This document shows, in pieces, positions 57,013 to 64,000 of a DNA stretch of 64,000 nt. A program made the translations under genes and the position numbers. The first letter of the stretch is position 1. Each line of letters opens with the position of its first letter. The notes under the pieces are model-generated. The model worked only from the letters and a program-made list of their open reading frames with translations. It was not told the origin of the DNA and did no database searches. The stretch is from Enterococcus diestrammenae. Lineage in GTDB: Bacteria; Bacillota; Bacilli; Lactobacillales; Enterococcaceae. The stretch spans positions 1-64,000 of the forward strand of contig NZ_MAEI01000007.1 in the NCBI RefSeq assembly GCF_009933255.1, given 5' to 3'.

Positions 57013-57063
57013 AAAAAAACGATTCCCACGGGAGCAATTGCACTCCTTGGGAATCGTTTTTTT
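57013..57063. terminator. Terminator of aspartokinase, bidirectional
   Basis: AAACGATTCCCA pairs with TGGGAATCGTTT around GGAGCAATTGCACTCC, which pairs further; T7 follows. Confidence 0.9.
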
Positions 57064-57143
57064 CTTAAGACTCTTGCTACTGGATCAATGAGTAAGCCTC
57101 ATCCATGACTTTTTCATCGGGAAAAGTTGGGGAAGATTCCAGT

Positions 57144-57542
57144 CTATTGGGCCATCCAAGTCGGTTCTAAGATATTGCCATCCAAATCCACCACTTCAAA
57201 GCCCACCATCACCTCATCAGGAATTTCGGTATCGACTCGGTAAAAGCTGCCACCGTTGTCCGCTGCTGCTTTGGCAAAGGCCCTCACCGCGTCTGGCGTA
57301 TCCAGGCTAAAAGCCACCAAGGCGCCACTGACCGTTTTCGGATCTGCCACCTTTTTATCTAAAAGAAATTCTTGGTAATAATCTCGTGTCAATAACATCA
57401 CCCAAAAATGTTCATCCCACACCATACCACTGGCACGTTCATCGGAGTATTCATGGTTTTGCTTGAAGCCCAGCGCAGTATAAAACGCGGTAGCTCGTGC
57501 CAAATCCGTCACTGGAAAATTGGCAAAGACCATTGTTACCAT
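57144..57542 (-). CDS. VOC-superfamily protein (glyoxalase/bleomycin-resistance fold)
   Basis: Protein of 132 residues with the paired beta-alpha-beta-beta-beta pattern. It starts MVFANFPVTDLARATAFYTALGF and ends YRVDTEIPDEVMVGFEVVDLDGNILE. Members near this sequence (PhnB/YkcA-like) include dioxygenases, lactoylglutathione-lyase-like and drug-binding proteins; no specific function can be given. ATG 57542 follows AAGGAGG. Confidence 0.85.
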   Translation of the reverse strand: MVTMVFANFPVTDLARATAFYTALGFKQNHEYSDERASGMVWDEHFWVMLLTRDYYQEFLLDKKVADPKTVSGALVAFSLDTPDAVRAFAKAAADNGGSFYRVDTEIPDEVMVGFEVVDLDGNILEPTWMAQ

Positions 57543-57647
57543 TGAAAAAACCTCCTTTTTTTCACAAACTCATCATGCCACGAAAACGATTTCTTTGTCA
57601 AAAAGGAAGGATTCCAGCCGCGGGATTTAGGAAAAACATAAGGTTAT

Positions 57648-58193
57648 TTAAGAGGGTGTTTGGTGCGTCACCTGCTGGGCAAGCCGAGTTTGTCGCTGCA
57701 ATTCAGCGGCGATTTTCCCTTCTGGCGCATAGTTTTTCTGCCAATCTTCAGGCTTCAGTACTTTATTCGTCACCGGATCGTAATGCGGCTGGCCATCGGG
57801 AAACAGTTTACCCATATTGGCTTGATGGACAATCGCAAAAATCGGGTCAGGATCGACGCCCATCAAAGCAAAGCTGCCGTATGTCAAATACAGCAAGTCG
57901 GTCAAGGCATCGACTTGCTCAACCAACTCGTCTTTTTTCTGCTTTGCTGGCGCTTTTTTCAAAACTTTGGCTTGGGCTTGACGGATTGCCTCCTGCAAGC
58001 CAGCCACCGACTGGGCAAAATCCTCGTGGTCGCTAGCGGCCGCAAATAACAGCTCCACCAATTCTTCTACTTGAAAGCCGGCGCGATGGCAAACTTCTGC
58101 TTTGGGTAGCGCAGTGGGTCGGTCTGGTTTCCGCGGGTCAAAGGTCTCGTGAAAAGCGGCGACCATCTGGTAAGGCGTCAATGATTGGGTCAC
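57648..58193 (-). CDS. MazG/HisE-like all-alpha nucleotide pyrophosphohydrolase
   Basis: Protein of 181 residues. The helical metal-binding core has EVCHRAGFQVEELVELLFAA (ExxE, about 33-52) and DALTDLLYLTYGSFALMGVD (DxxxD, about 112-131), then MGKLFPDGQPHYDP, which marks the phosphoribosyl-ATP pyrophosphatase-like branch. It probably hydrolyses non-canonical NTPs as a housekeeping enzyme. It is not next to his genes. The start is GTG 58193 with AGGAAA upstream. It is followed by the VOC gene. Confidence 0.8.
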   Translation of the reverse strand: MTQSLTPYQMVAAFHETFDPRKPDRPTALPKAEVCHRAGFQVEELVELLFAAASDHEDFAQSVAGLQEAIRQAQAKVLKKAPAKQKKDELVEQVDALTDLLYLTYGSFALMGVDPDPIFAIVHQANMGKLFPDGQPHYDPVTNKVLKPEDWQKNYAPEGKIAAELQRQTRLAQQVTHQTPS

Positions 58194-58208
58194 GTAATTT
58201 CCTACTTT

Positions 58209-59048
58209 CTATGAAATAATCTGGTAATGTTTCAAGGCTTGGGCGATGCCGTCAAAATTGTTGGAGCTAGTAACATAATCGGCGTAAGCTTTTACTTGAG
58301 GCTGGCCATTGCCCATCGCCACACCAATTCCGACTCCTTTTAGCATGGCGATATCATTTAGATGATCGCCAAACGCCATCACATCATTGGGAGAAATACC
58401 TTTTTCATATAAAAATGTATGGATCCCCCGTAGCTTAGAGCCTCCCTTAGGTACGATATCCACAGTCAATGAATTGGAACGCAATAAATCGCACTGGGGC
58501 AACGCTTGAGCTAATTTCTCATCATCGGCTACCGGGCTAAACATCATGCATTGATAGATCGGCTCCTTTAAGATTGGCAGCTGGCTATAATGATCCTCTC
58601 GTCGCAAAAAATGACTTTTTTTAAGGAGCTTTTTGGTGATATTCACGGGAAAACGCCGCGGTACAAAACGAAAAAGCCGCTGGGCCATAACCGACTGCCC
58701 CAACTTCATAAAGCGGCTCCCTTCGACACAACCCCGGGCGCCAAAATTGATGGAACATTGGTGTTCGATGGCATAGGCCACGATGTTGTCTAAGACCGCT
58801 TTTTCAAAAGCTCGGGCGTACAAAACTTGTTGATCGGTATAAACCAGTTGCCCATTGTACGTAACATAAACATCCAAGGGCAACTCTTGCAAAAGTTTGC
58901 TGACTTTTGCTGGGTCTCGACCGGTCGCCACCCCCACGAGAATCCCTTGGCGACGGACTTCTTGGAGGGCTTGCTTGGTGCTATGAAGGAGGTGGCCGCC
59001 AGTAGACAGCAAGGTGCCATCAATATCAAAAAATAATGCTCGTACCAT
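58209..59048 (-). CDS. Cof-type HAD phosphatase (subfamily IIB)
   Basis: Hydrolase of 279 residues. Motif I is RALFFDIDGTLLSTGG (about 3-18), motif II is VGVATGRDPAKV, and motif III/IV is KGGSKLRGIHTFLYEKG with MAFGDHLNDIAMLKGVGIGVAMGN (in part: FGDHLNDIAML). A C2 cap lies between motifs II and III. Likely substrates are sugar phosphates, flavin or PLP phosphates; none is certain. It is 15 bases upstream of the MazG-like gene in the same operon. Confidence 0.9.
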   Translation of the reverse strand: MVRALFFDIDGTLLSTGGHLLHSTKQALQEVRRQGILVGVATGRDPAKVSKLLQELPLDVYVTYNGQLVYTDQQVLYARAFEKAVLDNIVAYAIEHQCSINFGARGCVEGSRFMKLGQSVMAQRLFRFVPRRFPVNITKKLLKKSHFLRREDHYSQLPILKEPIYQCMMFSPVADDEKLAQALPQCDLLRSNSLTVDIVPKGGSKLRGIHTFLYEKGISPNDVMAFGDHLNDIAMLKGVGIGVAMGNGQPQVKAYADYVTSSNNFDGIAQALKHYQIIS

Positions 59049-59169
59049 CGCTACTCCCCTCCTTAGCCCAATTTTGAATTACCTTTATCATATCAAAAGT
59101 CCCGCAATCTGATAAGCAATCCGTCACGATGGCCTACTGATTTTTCTCTTGTTGCAAAACATGATACAA

Positions 59170-59335
59170 TTGCTACTAGAATGGCTGAATAAACTCCTTC
59201 AGCGCTCAAGAATGACGACGGAATCGACACGTGCGGTTTGTTATCGTGAGACGGTTTCGCCTTCATTTTCGCAGATGCTAGCTGGACTCGCTCGTTCATG
59301 AAGCCAAATATCGTTAGGCGAAGGTATGATAAACT
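59170..59335. repeat. Short dispersed repeat, family A (longer copy)
   Basis: CTACTAGAATGGCTGAA, CTCCTTCAGCGCTC and, after an extra inserted stretch of about 75 bases, CGTTCATGAAGCCAAATATC, GTTAGGCGAAGGTATGATAAA match the blocks of the copy at 39815-39905. It lies directly upstream of the asparaginase gene. Confidence 0.6.
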
Positions 59336-59430
59336 TTTCACTGGGAAAAATTACGAATCCCTTCGTCTCCAAAAACAGCACCGGACATTGTTGTTTTGCC
59401 GATGCCGAAACTGATAAAGCAGGTGTTCTC

Positions 59431-60399
59431 GTGAAAAAAATTCTCGTTTTGCATACCGGTGGCACGATTGCCATGAAAGCTGATGCCTTAACAGGTGGTG
59501 TCTTGCCGGATGTGGCCAATCCGCTATTGGATGCCCAAGTGTTATTACCCACTGATGTCGAACTGGTGGTGGAAGATATTTTCAACCTTCCTAGTCCGCA
59601 AATTACGCCGGAGCATATGTTGCAATTGAAAGAACGGATTCAACTAGCGAAGATGGCGGGCTTTGATAGTGTGGTGATCACCCATGGGACCGATACGCTG
59701 GAGGAAACCGCCTTTTTCCTAGACACTACCATTGGCAATCTGCTCCCCATCGTCATCACCGGTGCCATGCGTTCCTCCAACGAGCTAGGAAGCGATGGCC
59801 TCTACAACTTCGAAAGCGCCATTCGCGTCGCGGCCTGTGAAGAAGCGGTAGGTAAAGGCGTGATGGTGGTGATGAACGACGAGATTCATTCCGCTTGCTA
59901 TGTCACCAAAACTCATACGACCAATGTGGCCACCTTCCGCACACCAACTTTGGGGCCCATCGGTTTTGTCACTAAAAGCCGTATCCTATTTATGCAAGAA
60001 TTGCGCCCAACGCAACACTGGGACGTTTCTTCCGTGGCAGGCTTGATTCCCATCGTCAAAGCCTACGCGGGGATGCACGCAGAGCTTTTTGAGGCATTAG
60101 CCGAAAGTGCCATCGATGGTTTGGTGATTGAAGCCTTAGGTGCTGGTAATCTCCCCCCTGATACCCTGCCACCTTTGCAGCACATGTTGGATCGTGGCCT
60201 ACCAATAGCCTTAGTTTCTCGATGTTTCAATGGAGTAGCCGAGCCGGTATACGGCTACACCGGTGGCGGCCGCCAATTGCAAGAAATGGGCATCATCTTT
60301 GCCAATAGTCTCAATTCTCAAAAAGCCCGCATCAAACTACTAATTGCCCACAACCGTGGCTTAAGTCGCGCAGAATTGATCCGTTTTATGGAGGCGTAA
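59431..60399 (+). CDS. ansA: L-asparaginase
   Basis: Hydrolyses asparagine to aspartate and ammonia; 322 residues from GTG 59431. The catalytic Thr motif is VLHTGGTIAMK (about 6-16), and the second is VVITHGTDTLEETAFFLD (about 80-97). No signal peptide is present, so it is the cytoplasmic type. The GTG is chosen because homologues start at KKILVLHTGGT and AGGTG lies just upstream; a longer frame back to 59326 runs into the repeat. Confidence 0.92.
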   Translation: MKKILVLHTGGTIAMKADALTGGVLPDVANPLLDAQVLLPTDVELVVEDIFNLPSPQITPEHMLQLKERIQLAKMAGFDSVVITHGTDTLEETAFFLDTTIGNLLPIVITGAMRSSNELGSDGLYNFESAIRVAACEEAVGKGVMVVMNDEIHSACYVTKTHTTNVATFRTPTLGPIGFVTKSRILFMQELRPTQHWDVSSVAGLIPIVKAYAGMHAELFEALAESAIDGLVIEALGAGNLPPDTLPPLQHMLDRGLPIALVSRCFNGVAEPVYGYTGGGRQLQEMGIIFANSLNSQKARIKLLIAHNRGLSRAELIRFMEA

Positions 60400-60427
60400 A
60401 AGGTTACAAAGCTTTAGTCTCCAAACT

Positions 60428-60474
60428 AAATAAGCTGTTCTTCCAATGTCAGGTATTGGAAGAGCAGCTTATTT
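60428..60474. terminator. Bidirectional terminator after asparaginase
   Basis: AAATAAGCTG (60428-60437) pairs with CAGCTTATTT (60465-60474), with inner CTTCCAAT/ATTGGAAG. Confidence 0.88.
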
Positions 60475-60564
60475 GCTTATGATTTACCTATAGACAGCTA
60501 CAGTTGGGATGATTAAACGAAACCTTTTGCCTGATTCCCTGTTATCTATATGGATTTCTAAAGG

Positions 60565-61317
60565 TTACTTTTTACGCCAGGTGATATTCGCTTCGCAGCA
60601 GACTGCTGCCCCCACGCGAATCTCGTGGCGTGTAGTGATCAAGGCCTCGCCGTTTTCATTTGTGATAGGCACTTGGTCATAGCGGCTCTCGACTTGGACG
60701 CCATACTCGATTTCCTTGTCGTAACGGATCAAGGCCGACACGGGTTCGTGACTCGTCAGAAAATCCATCCCCAACACATCGAGCAACCAATTGAAATACA
60801 CGGCATTGTTGACGTGATGATTGCTGTCGATATCATAAACTCGCACTTGATAAAACTGGCTCTGACCTGCCACCACTTTTTCGATTTTCGGATAGCGGCG
60901 AATCCGTGTGACTTTTTCACTTTCGTAAGGGGCGATCACTGCTTCCGGCACACTGGCCATTTTACGGTTTTCAATATTCATCAAGGCAAAGACAGATTCA
61001 ATCAAGACTAGCTGATTTCCTTGAGCATCGGCTATCCAAAAATGGCGGTAACAAAAGTATTTATTATACTCCATCGCCATGGTGGAAATCGTAAGCTTCT
61101 CGCCAACACGAGGCATGCGGGTGATTTGTAGCTGGTAATTGGTTAAAATCCATGTTAAGCCTAGCTTATTGACAAAATCTGTCCCCCGATTTAGAGCCTC
61201 GCTTTGATCCTCGGAAGTTTTGATAGCGGCGGCAATCATCGCCGGAAAGGTCATCCTTCCGTTAAAATCACATTCATAATAAACCACTTCATGTTGTGTT
61301 GAAAATTTCACTGCCAC
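60565..61317 (-). CDS. Acyl-ACP thioesterase
   Basis: Releases fatty acids from acyl carrier protein; 250 residues with two hot-dog domains. The N-terminal domain has YYECDFNGRMTFPAMIAAAI and LNRGTDFVNKLGLTWILTNY; the catalytic Asn-His region is VYDIDSNHHVNNAVYFNWL (about 172-190). The start is taken as GTG 61317 with GGGGGAAG upstream; GTG 61311 is possible. It lies after the fructosamine-kinase-like gene with a short overlap of longer frames. Confidence 0.9.
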   Translation of the reverse strand: MAVKFSTQHEVVYYECDFNGRMTFPAMIAAAIKTSEDQSEALNRGTDFVNKLGLTWILTNYQLQITRMPRVGEKLTISTMAMEYNKYFCYRHFWIADAQGNQLVLIESVFALMNIENRKMASVPEAVIAPYESEKVTRIRRYPKIEKVVAGQSQFYQVRVYDIDSNHHVNNAVYFNWLLDVLGMDFLTSHEPVSALIRYDKEIEYGVQVESRYDQVPITNENGEALITTRHEIRVGAAVCCEANITWRKK

Positions 61318-61369
61318 GTTTCTTCCCCCAAAAAAGCGGTAGTCTCCAGTTGAAGACCCCGCAGGATTT

Positions 61370-62203
61370 TTAATAAGCACTTAACAACTGGTCCACTTGC
61401 TCACCGTAGCTTTCGCCAAATTGATTTAGGTGGACGAATAAGTAATAGAGTTGGTAAATCGGTTGCCGCTCTTGCCAACCAGCAGGCAGCGGCGCCAATT
61501 CCAGATAGGTCTCCAAAAATTCGGCTTTAAAGCCACCGAAAAGCTGACTCATGGCGATATCCATCTCCCGATCACCATAAGAAACGGCAGGATCGATAAA
61601 AACTGGCTGGCCTTGTTGGTCAAAGAAGACATTGCCCCGCCAACAATCCCCATGCAATAAACTAGGTACAAACTCTCGGTCCCGCCAATTTTCCCAAATA
61701 AATTCCTTCAAGCGCAAATACTGTTGCTCGCGTTGTGGATTCCAAACATTGTTGATTTTAGCCAATTCCACTTGTACGTCCAAGCGACAGGTCAAAAAGA
61801 AATCCACCCAACTGCCAGTTTGCGCATTCACTTGAGGCAAGATACCGATGTAGTTGTCTTCTGGGAAACCAAAGTCATCAGCGCTTTGCCGGTGCAATTC
61901 GGCTAAGGTCGCCGCCAACTGGCGATGATCTCCTTCCCCCGGCTCCACCCATTCCATCAATAAATAGGCCCCCGTCGCTACTTCGCCAAAATCGTAGACC
62001 TTAGGGACCCGCACAAAATCAAACAGCTCCTTTAAGCCATGGATTTCAGCATGAAAAAAGTCCCCTTTCACGTTGGGATGGTACTTTAAGAAAAAACTAC
62101 CATCCTGGGTATTGATACGATAATTCTGGTTCACATCCCCACCAGCAATCGGTAAAACCTGGCCTGTCAGCCCGAGCTTTTTCATAACGGCTGTAACACT
62201 CAT
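61370..62203 (-). CDS. Fructosamine-kinase family protein
   Basis: Protein-kinase-fold phosphotransferase of 277 residues. It has the N-terminal GGDVNQNYRI(N) motif (about 21), YLLMEWVEPGEG as hinge, and the catalytic loop LLHGDCWRGNVFFD (about 200) with VFIDPAVSYGDREMDIAMSQLFGGF (in part: FIDPAVSYGDRE). The family phosphorylates glycated amines (ribulosamines, erythrulosamines), a protein-deglycation step. It is cotranscribed with the thioesterase and possibly the tyrosine phosphatase. Confidence 0.88.
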   Translation of the reverse strand: MSVTAVMKKLGLTGQVLPIAGGDVNQNYRINTQDGSFFLKYHPNVKGDFFHAEIHGLKELFDFVRVPKVYDFGEVATGAYLLMEWVEPGEGDHRQLAATLAELHRQSADDFGFPEDNYIGILPQVNAQTGSWVDFFLTCRLDVQVELAKINNVWNPQREQQYLRLKEFIWENWRDREFVPSLLHGDCWRGNVFFDQQGQPVFIDPAVSYGDREMDIAMSQLFGGFKAEFLETYLELAPLPAGWQERQPIYQLYYLFVHLNQFGESYGEQVDQLLSAY

Positions 62204-62246
62204 CGCCTGCCCCCCTTTCCCATTACTACTTGTCAGTCAACTCTGG

Positions 62247-63035
62247 TTAATCCACCATGGTATAGAGTTTACGGAAATCAGTCAGGTCCCTTTTTGAAAG
62301 ACCTAGACCCTTTTGCAAATACCCTGAGACATCCCCGTACTCCTTGCCAATGGTAGCAAAACTTTCAGCAAGGTAACTTTGATCGGCTTGCATCACTTCC
62401 TGAATCCCCTTCAGCATGGCTTCTGAGGCACCAGCTTGTTGGGCTTGTTGCAACATTTCCGCTCGCTTGGTCACCATTTGTTGATTGGTTTCGAGATAAT
62501 TTTGCAAAATAGTCTCCTGGTCCACATCCAGCATCGCCAAAATCAGCGCCGCCCCAAACCCGGTGCGATCTTTACCAGCAGTACAATGGAAGAGCACCCC
62601 TTGGTCCGGTTGTTCATTTTCCAATAAAATATCAACAAACTGACGATAAGCTTGGCGGGAGTAGGCTGCTTGGACAAACTGACGGTACACTTCCCGCATC
62701 TGCTGGGCCGCGTCTAACCCCGCTTCGACTTGTTCCATCAAGGTCTTTGGTGCCGCCGAGACCTTTTGATTCTCCTGAAAAATCGGCAAAAAGATGTTTT
62801 CCGCTTGAGGAATCAAGGCGTCTGGTGCTTTTTCTTGTTCTTTGGAGGAACGAAAGTCCACCACTTTGACAATGCCGTACGCCTCTAAATGATTCGCATC
62901 TTCAGCGGTTAGATCCGAAATCGCTGCTCCTCGGACGACTTTTTTGAAACGGACAAACTGCCCAGCTTTATTTTGATAACCACCGAGGTCCCGCACATTG
63001 GCTGCCCCTGTCAGTGGAATGATTCTTTCTGCCAT
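62247..63035 (-). CDS. Tyrosine-protein phosphatase (MptpB/LipA-like)
   Basis: Phosphatase of 262 residues. The start IIPLTGAANVRDLGGYQNKAG is typical of the Y_phosphatase3 family, and the signature CxxGKDRTG is LFHCTAGKDRTGFGAAL (catalytic Cys about 149). It has a helical lid near 165-215. Family members act on phosphotyrosine and sometimes phosphoinositides. No tyrosine kinase gene is adjacent, so the substrate is unknown. The protein is cytoplasmic. Confidence 0.9.
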   Translation of the reverse strand: MAERIIPLTGAANVRDLGGYQNKAGQFVRFKKVVRGAAISDLTAEDANHLEAYGIVKVVDFRSSKEQEKAPDALIPQAENIFLPIFQENQKVSAAPKTLMEQVEAGLDAAQQMREVYRQFVQAAYSRQAYRQFVDILLENEQPDQGVLFHCTAGKDRTGFGAALILAMLDVDQETILQNYLETNQQMVTKRAEMLQQAQQAGASEAMLKGIQEVMQADQSYLAESFATIGKEYGDVSGYLQKGLGLSKRDLTDFRKLYTMVD

Positions 63036-63185
63036 CTTTCTTTCCCCCTACTGCTGCCAAAACTTAGCAAAAATGCTGTGATTTGCAACTACTTGTTACT
63101 ATTGAGTATAGCAGAAACTTTCAAAACCGTCTTAGCAACAGGTATTATTTTCTTGATTTTGACCAAAAAGTGGCTAAAATGCGCA

Positions 63186-63225
63186 ATAAAAAACGAAGCC
63201 ACTCACACGTCCAGCAGCTTCGTTT
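63186..63225 (-). terminator. Terminator of the symporter gene
   Basis: AAACGAAGC (63191-63199) pairs with GCTTCGTTT (63217-63225); T run on the minus strand. Confidence 0.85.
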
Positions 63226-63239
63226 CTACAGCGATTCAA

Positions 63240-64000
63240 TTATTGGGCATCGATGACCGCATTGGGATCTTCCAATACGCTCCGATCCAGCTCTTTAATC
63301 CGGGCACTGGTGAAAATCCCAGCCACCATACTATCCGAAACGTTGATAGCGGTCCGAGCCATATCAATCAGCGGTTCCACAGAAATAACCAAGCCGACGA
63401 TGGCGATGGGATAATTCATCGCACCTAAGACGATTAAAGAAGCAAACGTTGCTCCCCCACCGACACCGGCAACCCCAAAGGAACTGATGGTGACGATGGC
63501 CATCAACATCAAAATGTATTCCAAACTGAAGACATCCACTCCCACAGTCGGAGCGACAATTGTTGCGAGCATCGCAGGATAGACACCGGCACAACCGTTT
63601 TGCCCGATGGAAATCCCGAAACTAGCCGCAAAGTTGGCCGTCGCATCGTCTACTCCGAAAGCTTTGGTCTGAGTTTCGATGTTCAAAGGCATCGTCCCCG
63701 CTGATGAACGGGAAGTAAAGGCAAAACTCAAGGCTGGCAAGGCTTTTTTCAGGTAGGTGATGGGATTGACTGTGACCAATGACAAAACCAATAAGTGCAC
63801 AAGCATCACGACGATCAAAGCCGTATACGAAGCCAAGATAAATTTCCCTAAGTTGACGATGGCATTGAAATCACTAGAAGCCAAAACATTGGTCATCAAG
63901 GCGAAGACACCATATGGAGTCAAACGCAACACCAAGGTCACGATGCGCATCACGATTTTATACAAACTATCCATCAAATCTGAAAAAGTCTGGGCTTCTT
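63240..64000 (-). CDS. Dicarboxylate/cystine symporter (TcyP-like), 5' end outside window
   Basis: C-terminal part of a DAACS (SDF) secondary transporter; the frame is open to the window edge, with at least 253 residues. Motifs are the HP1 serine-rich loop AFTSRSSAGTMPLNIETQTK, SIGQNGCAGVYPAM and the HP2 region SSFGVAGVGGGATFASLIV. The SRSSAGT and GQNGC forms fit the L-cystine/TcyP branch rather than glutamate carriers. It imports its substrate with Na+ or H+. Name given with moderate confidence. Confidence 0.85.
   Translation of the reverse strand, partial: EAQTFSDLMDSLYKIVMRIVTLVLRLTPYGVFALMTNVLASSDFNAIVNLGKFILASYTALIVVMLVHLLVLSLVTVNPITYLKKALPALSFAFTSRSSAGTMPLNIETQTKAFGVDDATANFAASFGISIGQNGCAGVYPAMLATIVAPTVGVDVFSLEYILMLMAIVTISSFGVAGVGGGATFASLIVLGAMNYPIAIVGLVISVEPLIDMARTAINVSDSMVAGIFTSARIKELDRSVLEDPNAVIDAQ

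Noticed and set aside
59326..59430. N-terminal extension of asparaginase
   Set aside because: The extra 35 codons lie at the edge of a dispersed repeat and precede the conserved start of the family.

Overview
This window is a chromosomal segment of a low-GC Gram-positive coccus of the Lactobacillales, most likely an Enterococcus or close relative. The gene orders rpmE-rho-murA-fba-pyrG and miaA-hflX-ynbB-glnR-glnA, an EfrAB-type drug exporter, a BusR-controlled glycine betaine transporter, rpoY-rnjA, ezrA and a CtsR-type clpP promoter all fit. Most genes lie on the minus strand. Species was not determined.

Positions 1-6.48 kb are the right part of an integrated mobile element at the 3' end of rpmE; the left end is not visible. 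Its leftward operon is an XRE repressor followed 23 nt later by an AgrA-like response regulator and an AgrC-like sensor kinase. Its rightward operon is a small unknown protein, a HUH rolling-circle replication initiator, an excisionase-like protein and a tyrosine integrase. Three copies of an 18-nt direct-repeat site (CGTATAAAWWWWCGTATA) occupy the divergent promoter region, which looks like a genetic switch. A peptide-type two-component system cotranscribed with the repressor suggests quorum control of the element. This is the most unusual feature of the window.

6.5-20 kb is core: ribosomal protein L31, Rho, MurA, a YxeA protein, a membrane HTH regulator, aldolase, CTP synthase with a CTP-sensing attenuator, a methyltransferase, glutamine synthetase with GlnR and its operator, and YnbB. 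At 21.4-23.4 kb an IS607-type insertion separates hflX from miaA. Its serine transposase carries an in-frame stop while TnpB looks intact. 23.4-31 kb holds miaA, a GDPD phosphodiesterase, clpP, a gamma-carbonic-anhydrase-like protein and the efrAB pair with a long structured leader. 31.2-38.3 kb holds rpoY-rnjA, a FetAB-type transporter, a cold-shock protein, radC, a HAD phosphatase and folC. 38.6-43.8 kb holds a PadR/DUF1700 envelope operon and the betaine transporter with BusR. 43.9-50.4 kb holds valS with a T-box, rex, thiI and a cysteine desulfurase. 50.9-52.2 kb is an AT-rich MFS exporter followed by 1.2 kb without genes that holds two large palindromic elements. 53.4-64 kb holds ezrA, aspartokinase, a VOC protein, a MazG-like protein, a Cof hydrolase, asparaginase, an acyl-ACP thioesterase, a fructosamine-kinase-like protein, a tyrosine phosphatase and the end of a cystine/dicarboxylate symporter.

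Intergenic DNA contains several families of long imperfect palindromes and multi-stem structures. Some sit inside leaders of valS, radC and efrAB and may be small non-autonomous repeats or structured RNAs. All calls come from reading the sequence and family knowledge; no database search or folding program was run.
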